Below, one piece after another: positions 24,880 through 33,112 of a DNA stretch of 64,000 bases (its first letter is position 1; the number at the start of each line of letters is the position of its first letter). The translations under genes and the position numbers were made by a program. The notes beneath the pieces are model-generated. The model saw only the letters and a list, made by a program, of their open reading frames with translations, made no database searches and was not told the origin of the DNA. The stretch is from Methanobacteriota archaeon (lineage in GTDB: Archaea > Halobacteriota > Methanomicrobia > Methanomicrobiales > Methanomicrobiaceae), in the NCBI GenBank assembly GCA_023396365.1, contig JAEWWL010000052.1, positions 41,853 through 105,852 of the forward strand, given 5' to 3'.

Positions 24880-26292
24880 TCAGAACGGTCCGTCCTGATC
24901 AAAACTTCTTTTGTATTTTATTGAGAGCTCAGCTTTATAGAGCTCTTTTCCAAGATATGCGGCATGATCCATAAGAGAGATTTTGTTTTCCCTTAAAAGC
25001 GTATGAAATACATCCTCCCAGTGTTTTCCTTTGTATGCGGTTTTATTGTGGACTGCAACAATGTATTCACCTTCTGTTCCGATTCTTAAGTTTCCCCGCG
25101 GATCATATTCTATATCATCAGGCATTTTTTCCGCTTCTGCTGCCGATTCATATTCAAGAGGCGGAGTGATCCTTCTTCTCTTCTCCTTTATGTAAAAAAG
25201 GGAGAGGCCGAGGTCTTTTGGATATGGCCTGTCTGCCATCAGCGCCATCATGTCGCAGGCTCTTCTCATCTCAAAGACACTTCCTTTAGTCTTGTCAGAG
25301 TGCTCGCTTGTAAATATAACTGATGCTTTAATCTCAGCGGCCATTCCTGCCAAAAGTGCGTTAATTCCCGGTGAGTCTGCATCAATAAGCTCGGTTACAT
25401 TTCCCGCGCCAAAAAAAACAGGACAGTCTCTTTCTTTAAAATCCTTTAAGGAGCTGATTAGTCCTGATCCAACCGGCTGAAGGAGAGGGTCTGCTATTAC
25501 TTTTTGAATTCCTGCCGATATTGCATCTTTTAGATTTTCATCAAGGCTTTTTTCACGCGGAACAACGACTGCTGCAATTTTGGCATTGGCAATGTCTTTT
25601 GCAACAGCAGACATGTTGTCCTCATGAAGCGAGAGTATTATGTCTGCATATGGAATTGCGGCCTTAATTAATGATATCTCCTGTGTGTCTGCCGCAAAAA
25701 TTCCTTTTATATCCTTTATTGATTCAAATGTTTTTTTCACATCATCGGGTGAGGCGTCAAATCCAAATCCCAAATCTACGATATCAGCACCTGATTCAAA
25801 AAAATAAAGGACTTTTTCATTCAGGTTTTCAGTTTTGTGCGCATCCATTATCTCGGCAAGAACTTTCATACGCGAATTTTTTCCAAATTTTACGCCCTTA
25901 ATAAGAAAGTCATAGCCTGCTTCCTTTTCAAGATTTTCAAGCCTGGTGCGGGCTTGGGCCTCTCCTGCCATGATTAAAAGTTCGTCTGCCGGAATTGTTT
26001 TTGAAAGTTTAATTCTTCCAATTGCACTTAGAACAGTTCCAAGGTCGGCTGCATGGCGCGGACCCATAAAAACCAAAACTCCTGTCTCTTTTTCAACAGA
26101 TGAGAAATCTGCGGTGCACATGCCGGAAACAAGCGCCATCTCGCAGGGATTATCAGAAATTAATTTTTTTAAGGCAGCCGGAGTAATAAAAGCCGCAATT
26201 TTCCCAGACACTGCTATTTTTACGTCAAAGCCTTCAGATGCTCTTTTGACAACCGGGTATGCAAGCGATCCCGTGGCAAGGAGAATAGTCAT
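24880..26292 (-). CDS. Archaeal dihydropteroate synthase-like protein
   Basis: The protein is about 470 residues. The centre has pterin-binding DHPS-like features: GADIVDLGFGFDASPDDV, GIFAADTQEISLIKAAI, VVVPREKSLDENLKDAIS and CPVFFGAGNVTELIDADS. N- and C-terminal extensions (MTILLATGSLAYPVVKRASE at the start) are specific to the archaeal group. Work on methanogen homologues ties this group to methanopterin synthesis, in place of the folate DHPS; I recall this as a link rather than a settled assignment. The ATG at 26292 is chosen over an upstream frame because it matches family starts. It is divergent from the PHP gene. Confidence 0.85.
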   Translation of the reverse strand: MTILLATGSLAYPVVKRASEGFDVKIAVSGKIAAFITPAALKKLISDNPCEMALVSGMCTADFSSVEKETGVLVFMGPRHAADLGTVLSAIGRIKLSKTIPADELLIMAGEAQARTRLENLEKEAGYDFLIKGVKFGKNSRMKVLAEIMDAHKTENLNEKVLYFFESGADIVDLGFGFDASPDDVKKTFESIKDIKGIFAADTQEISLIKAAIPYADIILSLHEDNMSAVAKDIANAKIAAVVVPREKSLDENLKDAISAGIQKVIADPLLQPVGSGLISSLKDFKERDCPVFFGAGNVTELIDADSPGINALLAGMAAEIKASVIFTSEHSDKTKGSVFEMRRACDMMALMADRPYPKDLGLSLFYIKEKRRRITPPLEYESAAEAEKMPDDIEYDPRGNLRIGTEGEYIVAVHNKTAYKGKHWEDVFHTLLRENKISLMDHAAYLGKELYKAELSIKYKRSFDQDGPF

Positions 26293-26338
26293 TGTAGCTT
26301 GAATTAATATGCAATAGGTGAAAAATACTACTGATCTG

Positions 26339-27007
26339 ATGCTGAAGTGTGATCTGCACATCCATACGGATTTTTCCCGCGATGGTGAAAGCAGTGTGGA
26401 GGAAGTGCTCGAAAAAGCCAGGAAAGTTGGTCTTGATGCAATAGCAATCGTTGATCATGACACTGTTGCCGGTGCGCAGTATGCTCTTGGAATAAAAACG
26501 GATGTTATTGTAATCCCCGGAATTGAAGTTTCAACAAAGCAGGGTCATCTGCTTGTTCTCGGGGTAAATGAAGTCATTCCGGCAGGCCTTGATTTTTATG
26601 AGACTGTGCGCATAGCACGGGATGCCGGCGGTCTGTTAATTCTGCCGCACCCTTATCATCAGTTCCGTCATGGTGTTGCAGTCAGAATTAAATCTGCAAT
26701 CGGGGCTGTAGATGCAGTTGAATCATTCAACAGCAGGTATATTGTGGGCTCTGCAAACAAAAAGGCCGGGAGAAAAGCTAAATTCTTTGGAAAGCCCTGT
26801 GTTGCAGGAAGTGATGCGCATAATGCCAGATTCGTGGGATATGGCATTACACTGGTAGATGCAGAAAGAAATGTTGCTTCAATACTCTCAGCAATAAAAA
26901 AAGGAAAAACCGAACCGTGCGGAAAGATGACCCCTCTTCGTTCATATACAAGGCAGTCGCTTAAAAACACAAAACGAAAGATAATGCGGCGTGTCCATAA
27001 ACGATGA
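26339..27007 (+). CDS. PHP-domain phosphoesterase-like protein
   Basis: The 222-residue protein has the PHP metal-binding motifs: CDLHIHTDFSRDGESSVEE (H-x-H), AIVDHDTVAGAQ (D-H-D), LPHPYHQFRHG and GSDAHNARFVGYG (D-x-H) near the C-terminus. PHP proteins hydrolyse phosphate esters with two or three metals; this compact type in archaea is usually of unknown substrate. The ATG at 26339 gives the common N-terminus MLKCDLHIHT; a GTG at 26318 is the other option but it is part of a GGTG sequence. It is followed by truA after 23 bases and they probably share a transcript. Confidence 0.85.
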   Translation: MLKCDLHIHTDFSRDGESSVEEVLEKARKVGLDAIAIVDHDTVAGAQYALGIKTDVIVIPGIEVSTKQGHLLVLGVNEVIPAGLDFYETVRIARDAGGLLILPHPYHQFRHGVAVRIKSAIGAVDAVESFNSRYIVGSANKKAGRKAKFFGKPCVAGSDAHNARFVGYGITLVDAERNVASILSAIKKGKTEPCGKMTPLRSYTRQSLKNTKRKIMRRVHKR

Positions 27008-27030
27008 TAAAGGAGAGGTAAGAACAGAGA

Positions 27031-27822
27031 ATGAGAATCTGCTTTGAGGTTTCATATCTGGGAGCTCATTTTTTTGGTTCGCAGCAGCAGCCATTTAAAA
27101 GAACGGTTATGGGGGAGATAACGCGCTCCTTAAAAGAGCTGAATCTGTTTGAGTCAGAAGAGGATGCAAAAACAGCAATCTCCGGAAGGACTGACCGTGG
27201 AGTTTCAGCCAGAAGGCAGATAATTGCCTTTAACACTGATTATCCTGAGAGGGCAGTTTCTGCTTCAAACAAAAAATTACCTCCTGATATCAGGTTTACA
27301 GGCTGGTCTGAAGTTCCCGATGGTTTTAATCCCCGTTTTGCTGCAAAAACCCGGACTTACAGGTATTATTTTCCGGCAGATACTTTGGGAATTTCATATT
27401 CCCCTGAGAGAATGAAAAAGGCTGCCTGTCTTTTTAAGGGAAAACATGATTTTTCATCATTTTCAAGAACTGAAGGCAAAGATCCGAAAAGAGAGATTAT
27501 CTCATCTGAAATTATTACAGAGCCCGGTTTTGTAATTTATGAAATCTGTGGTTATTCTTTTCTTTGGAATATGGTCAGGTGCATTGCTTTTTGTCTTGAA
27601 TTAGCAGGAAAAGATGAGTTGTCTTTTGATGAGATAAAATGCGCACTTGAGAATCCCTGCGGGAACAGGTTTCCTGCGGCACCCCCACAAGGACTTATTT
27701 TATGGGATGTCGACTGCGGGGTGGATTTCATATCCATGAATATTCACGAAAAGAGTGTGGTTTATTCAAAAGAAAAAATCCATGAATACTCACAGCTGAA
27801 AAAAATATCTGAAATCTGGTAA
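27031..27822 (+). CDS. truA: tRNA pseudouridine(38-40) synthase TruA
   Basis: The 263-residue enzyme isomerises uridines at positions 38-40 of tRNA. The catalytic aspartate is about residue 55 in SGRTDRGVSARRQIIAF. Other conserved parts are FEVSYLGAHFFGSQQQP at the N-terminus, TRTYRYYFPA, GKHDFSSFSR and FLWNMVRCIA. Length matches archaeal TruA. AAAGGAGAGG lies before the ATG. It ends 84 bases before a convergent gene. Confidence 0.93.
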   Translation: MRICFEVSYLGAHFFGSQQQPFKRTVMGEITRSLKELNLFESEEDAKTAISGRTDRGVSARRQIIAFNTDYPERAVSASNKKLPPDIRFTGWSEVPDGFNPRFAAKTRTYRYYFPADTLGISYSPERMKKAACLFKGKHDFSSFSRTEGKDPKREIISSEIITEPGFVIYEICGYSFLWNMVRCIAFCLELAGKDELSFDEIKCALENPCGNRFPAAPPQGLILWDVDCGVDFISMNIHEKSVVYSKEKIHEYSQLKKISEIW

Positions 27823-27906
27823 AAAATAATTTTTTTAAATTTAAGATTTTTTTAAATTATGAATTTTTAAATTATGATTTTTTTAGAACTAAAAAATTAA
27901 AAAAGA
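27823..27906. terminator. AT-rich bidirectional terminator between convergent genes
   Basis: The gap between truA and the coiled-coil protein is almost pure A and T with several poly-T and poly-A runs and repeats of TTTTTAAATTATGA (27849-27885 region). Convergent genes and T-runs on both strands fit a shared termination zone. Confidence 0.5.
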
Positions 27907-28824
27907 TTATACAGGGGTTATTCCGACACCTGATGGTGTCATAAGGCTTACAAGCCATGAGGGAATAGGCTGTGATGTTTTGATTACAGTAAGGAAATCA
28001 TCCCTGTTTGTAACAACTCCCCTGTATGTTGCAGTTATCTCATAATCCGAATCAAAGACAGTTATTCCAAGAGTCTTTATTGTCAGATGCTTCGCAGGGA
28101 ATACTGCTGTCTGCCCTTTGGATATGGTTTTTCTGTCGTTGTTTATCATTATTGTGACAGAATCACCGCTGCTGAGTGCTTTTACAGGTATTCCTGAAAA
28201 ACTGATGTCTGAATTATCCGGAATCAGGATATCATATGTTGCAGAGTATGAAAGCGGATATCCGTATGCGTTTATATTGTCATTTCCTGTGATAAGGGAG
28301 ATGTAGCCTGCTGCGATTACTGCAAGAATTATAACAACAACAATTCCAATGTTTCTTAATGTGTGGTTTTGTTTTCCTGCAGCCTTTTGCTCTTCTTTTT
28401 GTTTCCTGAGAAGCTCTTTTTCTATCTCAACACGCTTCTTCTCTTCTTCAAGGCGCTTTTTTTCCTCTTCTTTGGACCAGGCCTCACGCTCTTTTTGTTT
28501 TATTGCCTCTTCTGCAAGCCTTTCCTTTTCGAGGCGCTCCATTTCCACCTGCTTTTTCTTCTCTTCAAGAAGTCTTTGCTCTTCGGCACGCTTCTGGGCC
28601 TCAATCTCTTCGTATTTTTTTGCTTTTTCTGCGGCTTCCTTATCTTTCTGCTCTTTTTCTATTCTTTTTCTCTCCTCTTCCCTTATTTTTTCCAGTTCTT
28701 TTTCAGAGAGCCCTGTTTCAGGTTTTGAGGCTGTTGGCTTTTCAGAATCATCGGGCAGTTTTACAGCCTCAGTGATTTTTTTGGATATACCTTCCAGTGA
28801 TTTTTTATCAGGCAGTTTTACCAT
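27907..28824 (-). CDS. Membrane protein with long charged coiled-coil and C-terminal external domain
   Basis: The 305-residue protein is not recognised. Residues about 35-150 are almost all Glu, Lys, Arg and Gln with heptad-like spacing (EKIREEERKRIEKEQKDKE), so a long cytoplasmic coiled coil is likely. A single membrane helix follows (NIGIVVVIILAVIAAGYI, about residues 157-177), and then an outside domain of 125 residues with beta strands (GYPLSYSATYDILIPDNS). The ATG at 28824 lies six bases after GGTG. It may be a structural or surface-linked protein. Low-complexity segments can mislead searches, so function is left open. Confidence 0.7.
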   Translation of the reverse strand: MVKLPDKKSLEGISKKITEAVKLPDDSEKPTASKPETGLSEKELEKIREEERKRIEKEQKDKEAAEKAKKYEEIEAQKRAEEQRLLEEKKKQVEMERLEKERLAEEAIKQKEREAWSKEEEKKRLEEEKKRVEIEKELLRKQKEEQKAAGKQNHTLRNIGIVVVIILAVIAAGYISLITGNDNINAYGYPLSYSATYDILIPDNSDISFSGIPVKALSSGDSVTIMINNDRKTISKGQTAVFPAKHLTIKTLGITVFDSDYEITATYRGVVTNRDDFLTVIKTSQPIPSWLVSLMTPSGVGITPV

Positions 28825-28985
28825 ATTTTTCACCTATAGTGATCTGATGAATTTATAAATATTTAAGGCATTCGGGATTATTTTGAGTTTTATTCAAAAA
28901 AGAGTGTTTGTTTAATTTTATTGTGGTGATAATATCTTTTGAACTTATATTGGTCTGATCTGTAAAAATACTGAAAAAATAATTC

Positions 28986-29573
28986 TTAAAAACCTTTTAT
29001 CTTATATGGCCTGTTGTTGATTATCACATATTCACATCCGCCCTGGTAATAATGTTCGGCGTTGCAGACCCGGTATTCCTCACCTTCAATCAGATATTTC
29101 TCAGGCCCGTCATAGTAAAACCTGTGGATGCCGCCGATATTTATCATCTCGTCCCCGTCAATTATGTATTCAGTATCTCTGACAATAATGTGGCGTGCAT
29201 TTTCAAAGACTTTCTTTTCACCGTTTATCAGGAAATTCTCCGGCTCATCGGAGTAGAATTCATAATCGGCCATAACTGAGAATTCATCAGCGCCTGTATC
29301 TGAATCTGAAGATTGTTTGAAAAAATCCCCTGCCTCATAATCTCTGTATTTTTCATACTCTTCATCATATTCCCTTCTTTTATCATCATCTGATAATACG
29401 CCGTAAGCCTCGGTTATTATCCTGAATCGTTCAACTGCATTCGGGTGAATGGAAGTATCCGGGTGAAAGGCCCTTGCAAGACTGCGGTATGCTTTTTTGA
29501 CGGTGTTAAAATCGGCATCAAAGTCTATACCTAAAATGTCGTAATAATCAGGATTGTTTTCTTTTGAAGGCAT
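28986..29573 (-). CDS. DnaJ-domain protein with a repeated C-terminal module
   Basis: The 195-residue protein has an N-terminal J domain (about residues 7-75) with DYYDILGIDFDADFNTVKK, SLARAFHPDTSIH including the H-P-D motif, and DKRREYDEEYEKYRD. J proteins stimulate the ATPase of Hsp70 (DnaK) and deliver clients. The C-terminal part has two related modules of about 43 residues: EPENFLINGEKKVFENARH and PEKYLIEGEEYRVCNAEH, each followed by an E-Y-x-I segment. This module is not a known DnaJ domain that I recognise. The gene diverges from the 2-oxoacid oxidoreductase operon. Confidence 0.8.
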   Translation of the reverse strand: MPSKENNPDYYDILGIDFDADFNTVKKAYRSLARAFHPDTSIHPNAVERFRIITEAYGVLSDDDKRREYDEEYEKYRDYEAGDFFKQSSDSDTGADEFSVMADYEFYSDEPENFLINGEKKVFENARHIIVRDTEYIIDGDEMINIGGIHRFYYDGPEKYLIEGEEYRVCNAEHYYQGGCEYVIINNRPYKIKGF

Positions 29574-29690
29574 AATGTTTCTTCTGATTTTTTTTATTAG
29601 CAGATAATTTAATCCGGCATATTTTAAAAGATGTTCTTTAGCCAAACTATCATTATAAATGATGACAGATTTTTTAGTGAGGTTATAATA

Positions 29691-30572
29691 TTGGCTGAGA
29701 TTCCCGAGGAGGAATTCATACTTAAGACAACATCAGCATGTGCAGGATGCAGTGCCTCTTTAATACTCCGCTATGTGACAAAAGCGGCAGGAAAAGACAC
29801 TGTTCTTGTAGTTCCCGCATGCTGTACAAGTGTGATTCAGGGTAAATATCCGAATACTGCAATGAATATCCCGGTGTACAATGTCGCATTTGCATCAGCA
29901 GCGGCGGTTGCCTCCGGGATGAGCGAAGCTTTCAGGGCTGTTGGGAAAAAGACCAATGTAATTGCCTTTGCAGGCGACGGTGGAACGGTTGATATAGGTA
30001 TACAGGCTTTATCCGGGGCTCTTGAGCGCGGAACGGATTTTCTGTATGTATGCTATGACAATGAGGCATACTCCAACACAGGAATGCAGAGATCAGGCGC
30101 AACACCGCTTGGCGCAAGGACAACAACTACGCCTCTTGGTAAGAAGGACTATAAAAAAGACCTTGATGCAATCGTCCGCGCCCACAATCCGGTTTACATG
30201 GCTACAGCATGCAGTGCATATCCTGTGGATCTTTACAATAAAGTAAAAAAGGCTCTTTCTATACCAGGCCCGAAATTTATGCATATTCTTGCACCCTGTC
30301 CGCCAGGCTGGAGATTCCCTTCAGAAAAGACAATTGAAGTTGGAAAGCTTGCGGTTCAGTCAGGAATGTGGATATTGTACGAACGCGAGATGGGAAAACT
30401 CACAATTAACGGCGCATCAAAAGCGGCAATGAAGAAGAGAATTCCGGTTTCTGAGTACTTAAATGCACAGGGCAGATTTAAGACAGCAACTAAAGAGGAT
30501 ATTGCGGTTCTTGAGGAGCATGTTTCCATGAATATCAAAATGCTTGAACGCGAGGTGGAAGGGATATGCTGA
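29691..30572 (+). CDS. porB: 2-oxoacid:ferredoxin oxidoreductase, beta (TPP) subunit
   Basis: The 293-residue protein carries the thiamine diphosphate site: FAGDGGTVDIGIQALSGALE then DNEAYSNTGMQRSGATPLG. Cys pairs TSACAGCSAS and VPACC are typical of the [4Fe-4S]-binding beta subunit. With its partners it oxidises or makes pyruvate with ferredoxin; in methanogens it synthesises pyruvate from acetyl-CoA and CO2. The TTG at 29691 is chosen, with GAGGT seven bases upstream. The order beta-alpha-gamma-delta differs from the common por order (gamma-delta-alpha-beta); other 2-oxoacid specificities are possible. Confidence 0.85.
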   Translation: MAEIPEEEFILKTTSACAGCSASLILRYVTKAAGKDTVLVVPACCTSVIQGKYPNTAMNIPVYNVAFASAAAVASGMSEAFRAVGKKTNVIAFAGDGGTVDIGIQALSGALERGTDFLYVCYDNEAYSNTGMQRSGATPLGARTTTTPLGKKDYKKDLDAIVRAHNPVYMATACSAYPVDLYNKVKKALSIPGPKFMHILAPCPPGWRFPSEKTIEVGKLAVQSGMWILYEREMGKLTINGASKAAMKKRIPVSEYLNAQGRFKTATKEDIAVLEEHVSMNIKMLEREVEGIC

Positions 30573-31678
30573 CAGTATCTACAGGAAACAAAGCTGTTGC
30601 GACAGCAGTTAAGGACGCGAAACCAACAGTTGTTGCGGCATACCCGATTACGCCGCAGACAGAGGTTGTCGAGGAGACTGCAAATTATGTTGCCTCAAAA
30701 GAGCTTGATGCACGATATATACCTGTTGAGTCCGAGCACTCTTCAATGGCTGCATGCATTGGTGCTTCTGCAACCGGGGTTCGGACATTTACGGCGACAA
30801 GTTCACACGGCCTTGTTTACATGTGTGAGATGCTTCATATGTCAGCTGCAGCACGTCTTCCGATTGTAATGGCAAATGCAAACCGTGCTCTTGGCCCCGG
30901 CTGGAATATTGGTGCGGAACATTCTGATTCAATGTCAATGAGGGATGCCGGATGGCTTCAGGCATATGTGTCAACAGTACAGGAAGCCTATGACACAACT
31001 CTGATGGCATTTCGAATTGCAGAGGACAATACTGTTCTTCTGCCGGTGATGATAAACCTGGACGGTTTTTTACTGACACACATCACGCAGGCACTGGAGA
31101 CGGTGGAGCCCGGCGACTTTATTCCGCCCATAAGTCTTCCCCATGCAATTGATATCGAAAATCCCGGAGGTTACGGGACGCTTACCGGATCTGAGGAGCA
31201 TTTTAAATTCAGGCATGATATCCAGCGTGCAATGAGAGATTCCTTATCTGTCATAAAAGAGACACAGCAGGATTTCGAAAAACGTTTTGGAAGAAAATAT
31301 GGTATGTATCAGGAATACCTCACAGAGGATGCTGATATAATCATATTTGCAATGGGAACACTTGCAAAAGAGTCCGAGGTTGCCGCAGACATCTTAAGAA
31401 GTGAGGGAATAAAGGCAGGTGTTGTTCAGATCCGCTGGTTCAGGCCTTTTCCGGATTTCTCAGAGGTTGTGAAAGGAAAGGAGGTTGTTGTAATTGACCG
31501 TGATTATTCTTTTGGATTTGGCGGAATCCTGGCAAACGAACTTCGGTCAAAGACCGGGTGCAGGCCATACAGTGTAATTGCCGGTCTTGGCGGACAGGAG
31601 GTAACATATGATGATATCGCCGGATTTGTCAGGGGCAGAGAAGAGGATTGTGAATTATGGTTCGGGGTGAGTGAATAA
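30566..31678 (+). CDS. porA: 2-oxoacid:ferredoxin oxidoreductase, alpha subunit
   Basis: The 370-residue alpha subunit has AYPITPQTEVVEETANYV near the N-terminus, GVRTFTATSSHGLVYMCEML, and LPIVMANANRALGPGW. EHSDSMSMRDAGWLQAY and VMINLDGFLLTHITQA are like pyruvate oxidoreductase alpha chains. IIIFAMGTLAKESEVAAD marks the C-terminal transketolase-like domain. It overlaps the beta gene by seven bases and touches the gamma gene, so translation is coupled. Confidence 0.88.
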   Translation: MLTVSTGNKAVATAVKDAKPTVVAAYPITPQTEVVEETANYVASKELDARYIPVESEHSSMAACIGASATGVRTFTATSSHGLVYMCEMLHMSAAARLPIVMANANRALGPGWNIGAEHSDSMSMRDAGWLQAYVSTVQEAYDTTLMAFRIAEDNTVLLPVMINLDGFLLTHITQALETVEPGDFIPPISLPHAIDIENPGGYGTLTGSEEHFKFRHDIQRAMRDSLSVIKETQQDFEKRFGRKYGMYQEYLTEDADIIIFAMGTLAKESEVAADILRSEGIKAGVVQIRWFRPFPDFSEVVKGKEVVVIDRDYSFGFGGILANELRSKTGCRPYSVIAGLGGQEVTYDDIAGFVRGREEDCELWFGVSE

Positions 31679-32205
31679 TGTATGAGATAAGACTTCACTC
31701 CCGCGGCGGACAGGGAGGAGTTACTGCAGCAAAGCTTCTTGCTCAGGCGGCATTTCTCGATGGAAAATATGCAACCGCTACACCTCTTTATGGTGCGGAA
31801 AGGCGTGGTGCACCAGTTGTGTCCTTTATCAGAATCGATGATTCCCCAATCAGGGTGTATTCACAGATAAGGCAGCCTGATCTTGTAATTGTTCTTGATT
31901 CATCGGTTATGCAGACTGTTGATGTTTTGCAGGGAATAAAGCCTGACGGAGAAGTCCTGATAAACAGCCCGCATGAGGTTGATATGAAAGGGCATAAGGT
32001 TTACAATGCCGACTTAACCGGTGTTGCATTGTCACTTGATCTTGTCATTGCCGGAAATCCCATTTTAAACACACCGCTTCTTGGAGCGGTTTCAAAGCTT
32101 GGCCTTGTATCAAGAGAATCAGTAAGAAAGGTTATTGCAGATGCTTTCAGCGATGAAAGAAATTCAGAGGCGGCATTAAAGGCATACGAGGTGCTTTTGG
32201 TATGA
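31678..32205 (+). CDS. porC: 2-oxoacid:ferredoxin oxidoreductase, gamma subunit
   Basis: The 175-residue protein has the gamma-chain signature RLHSRGGQGGVTAAKLLAQA, then TPLYGAERRGAPVVSFIRI. The latter matches the E-R-R-G-A-P-V motif seen in gamma chains. ALSLDLVIAGNPILNTPLLG is near the C-terminus. It helps form the catalytic core with the alpha and beta chains and overlaps the delta gene by four bases. Confidence 0.92.
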   Translation: MYEIRLHSRGGQGGVTAAKLLAQAAFLDGKYATATPLYGAERRGAPVVSFIRIDDSPIRVYSQIRQPDLVIVLDSSVMQTVDVLQGIKPDGEVLINSPHEVDMKGHKVYNADLTGVALSLDLVIAGNPILNTPLLGAVSKLGLVSRESVRKVIADAFSDERNSEAALKAYEVLLV

Positions 32206-32444
32206 GTGCAAAACTTGCGATTTCAAAACCAGTGACCGGTGCTTCCGGAAAGACCGGGTCTTGGAGAACGTTCAAACCTGTTGTTGATATGAAGATATGC
32301 AATAAATGCGGCAACTGCTACCGGTTCTGTCCTGACGGTGCAATTGATACAGAGTTTAACATAGACTATGACTATTGCAAAGGGTGTGGAATCTGTGCTG
32401 AGGTCTGCCCTAAAAAAGCAATTATTATGGTCCGTGAGGACTGA
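32202..32444 (+). CDS. porD: 2-oxoacid:ferredoxin oxidoreductase, delta (ferredoxin-like) subunit
   Basis: This 80-residue protein has two [4Fe-4S] motifs, CNKCGNCYRFCP and CKGCGICAEVCP, that pass electrons to ferredoxin. An N-terminal stretch, GASGKTGSWRTFKPVVD, is typical of the delta chain (SWR-x-F-x-P). It closes the four-gene operon. Confidence 0.93.
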   Translation: MSAKLAISKPVTGASGKTGSWRTFKPVVDMKICNKCGNCYRFCPDGAIDTEFNIDYDYCKGCGICAEVCPKKAIIMVRED

Positions 32445-32560
32445 GCTAAAAACAAATTCTTTTTTCTTCAGACACGGGTGTTGCCCTGATTCAATCCCTG
32501 ACAATTATTAAATACTGAAAATGCTTTATAACCTGATTGTACAGGGGGTTTGAATTGATT

Positions 32561-32941
32561 ATGAAAGTAAACCGCTACCGCTGCAAATTATGCGGCTATA
32601 TTTATTCACCAATGAGGGGCGAACCGCGAAGAGGAATACCTGAAGGAACAGAGTTTGAAGATCTTCCGGATGAGTATAAGTGTCCTGTCTGTGGTGCGGC
32701 CGGAAAAGGAAAAATAGGGAAATGGGGATTTGATCTTTTTATTCCGACCAGATACCGCTGCAGGCTTTGCGGGTATATCTATGATAAGAAAAGAGGCGAG
32801 CCGCACAGGGGAATTCCTGCCGGGACATCCTTTGAGGACCTTCCCGAAGACTATTTATGCCCTGTCTGCTTTATGGACCAGAGGATTACCGATTATTATG
32901 GAAAAGTCTTAAAGCAGCAGTTTGAGCCGCTTGATATCTGA
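32561..32941 (+). CDS. Tandem rubredoxin-domain protein
   Basis: The 126-residue protein contains two rubredoxin domains. The first has [30 protein letters not shown]; the second has [18 protein letters not shown] and [13 protein letters not shown]. All eight iron ligands (two C-x-x-C pairs per domain) are present. The last motif has Phe in place of the usual Gly. Rubredoxins carry one electron and in anaerobes help remove oxygen or superoxide. A TTG at 32555 behind GGGGGT is an alternative start. It follows the oxidoreductase operon by about 116 bases and might accept electrons from ferredoxin-linked enzymes; that is inference. Confidence 0.9.
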   Translation: MKVNRYRCKLCGYIYSPMRGEPRRGIPEGTEFEDLPDEYKCPVCGAAGKGKIGKWGFDLFIPTRYRCRLCGYIYDKKRGEPHRGIPAGTSFEDLPEDYLCPVCFMDQRITDYYGKVLKQQFEPLDI

Positions 32942-33112
32942 TATGGGGTTTTGGAAAAATTTTATTTTTTGGATTGTAAATTCTCAACTTTTTTAAGGAT
33001 TGCAGTTTTGTACGGATAATGTTATTTTTGTTAAATTATTATATTTTATTTTTTGATAAAATAAATTAACTTTGTCAAAAAAATATAAGAAGTAAAAAAT
33101 TGCATAATATTT

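Noticed and set aside
27823..27906. Short AT repeats as a possible CRISPR or phage site
   Set aside because: The repeats are simple AT-rich sequence without regular spacers; they fit a terminator between convergent genes.
28349..28858. A 169-codon plus-strand frame rich in Ser and Phe
   Set aside because: It is the antisense image of the Glu/Lys-rich coiled coil, whose codons produce Ser/Phe/Leu on the other strand.
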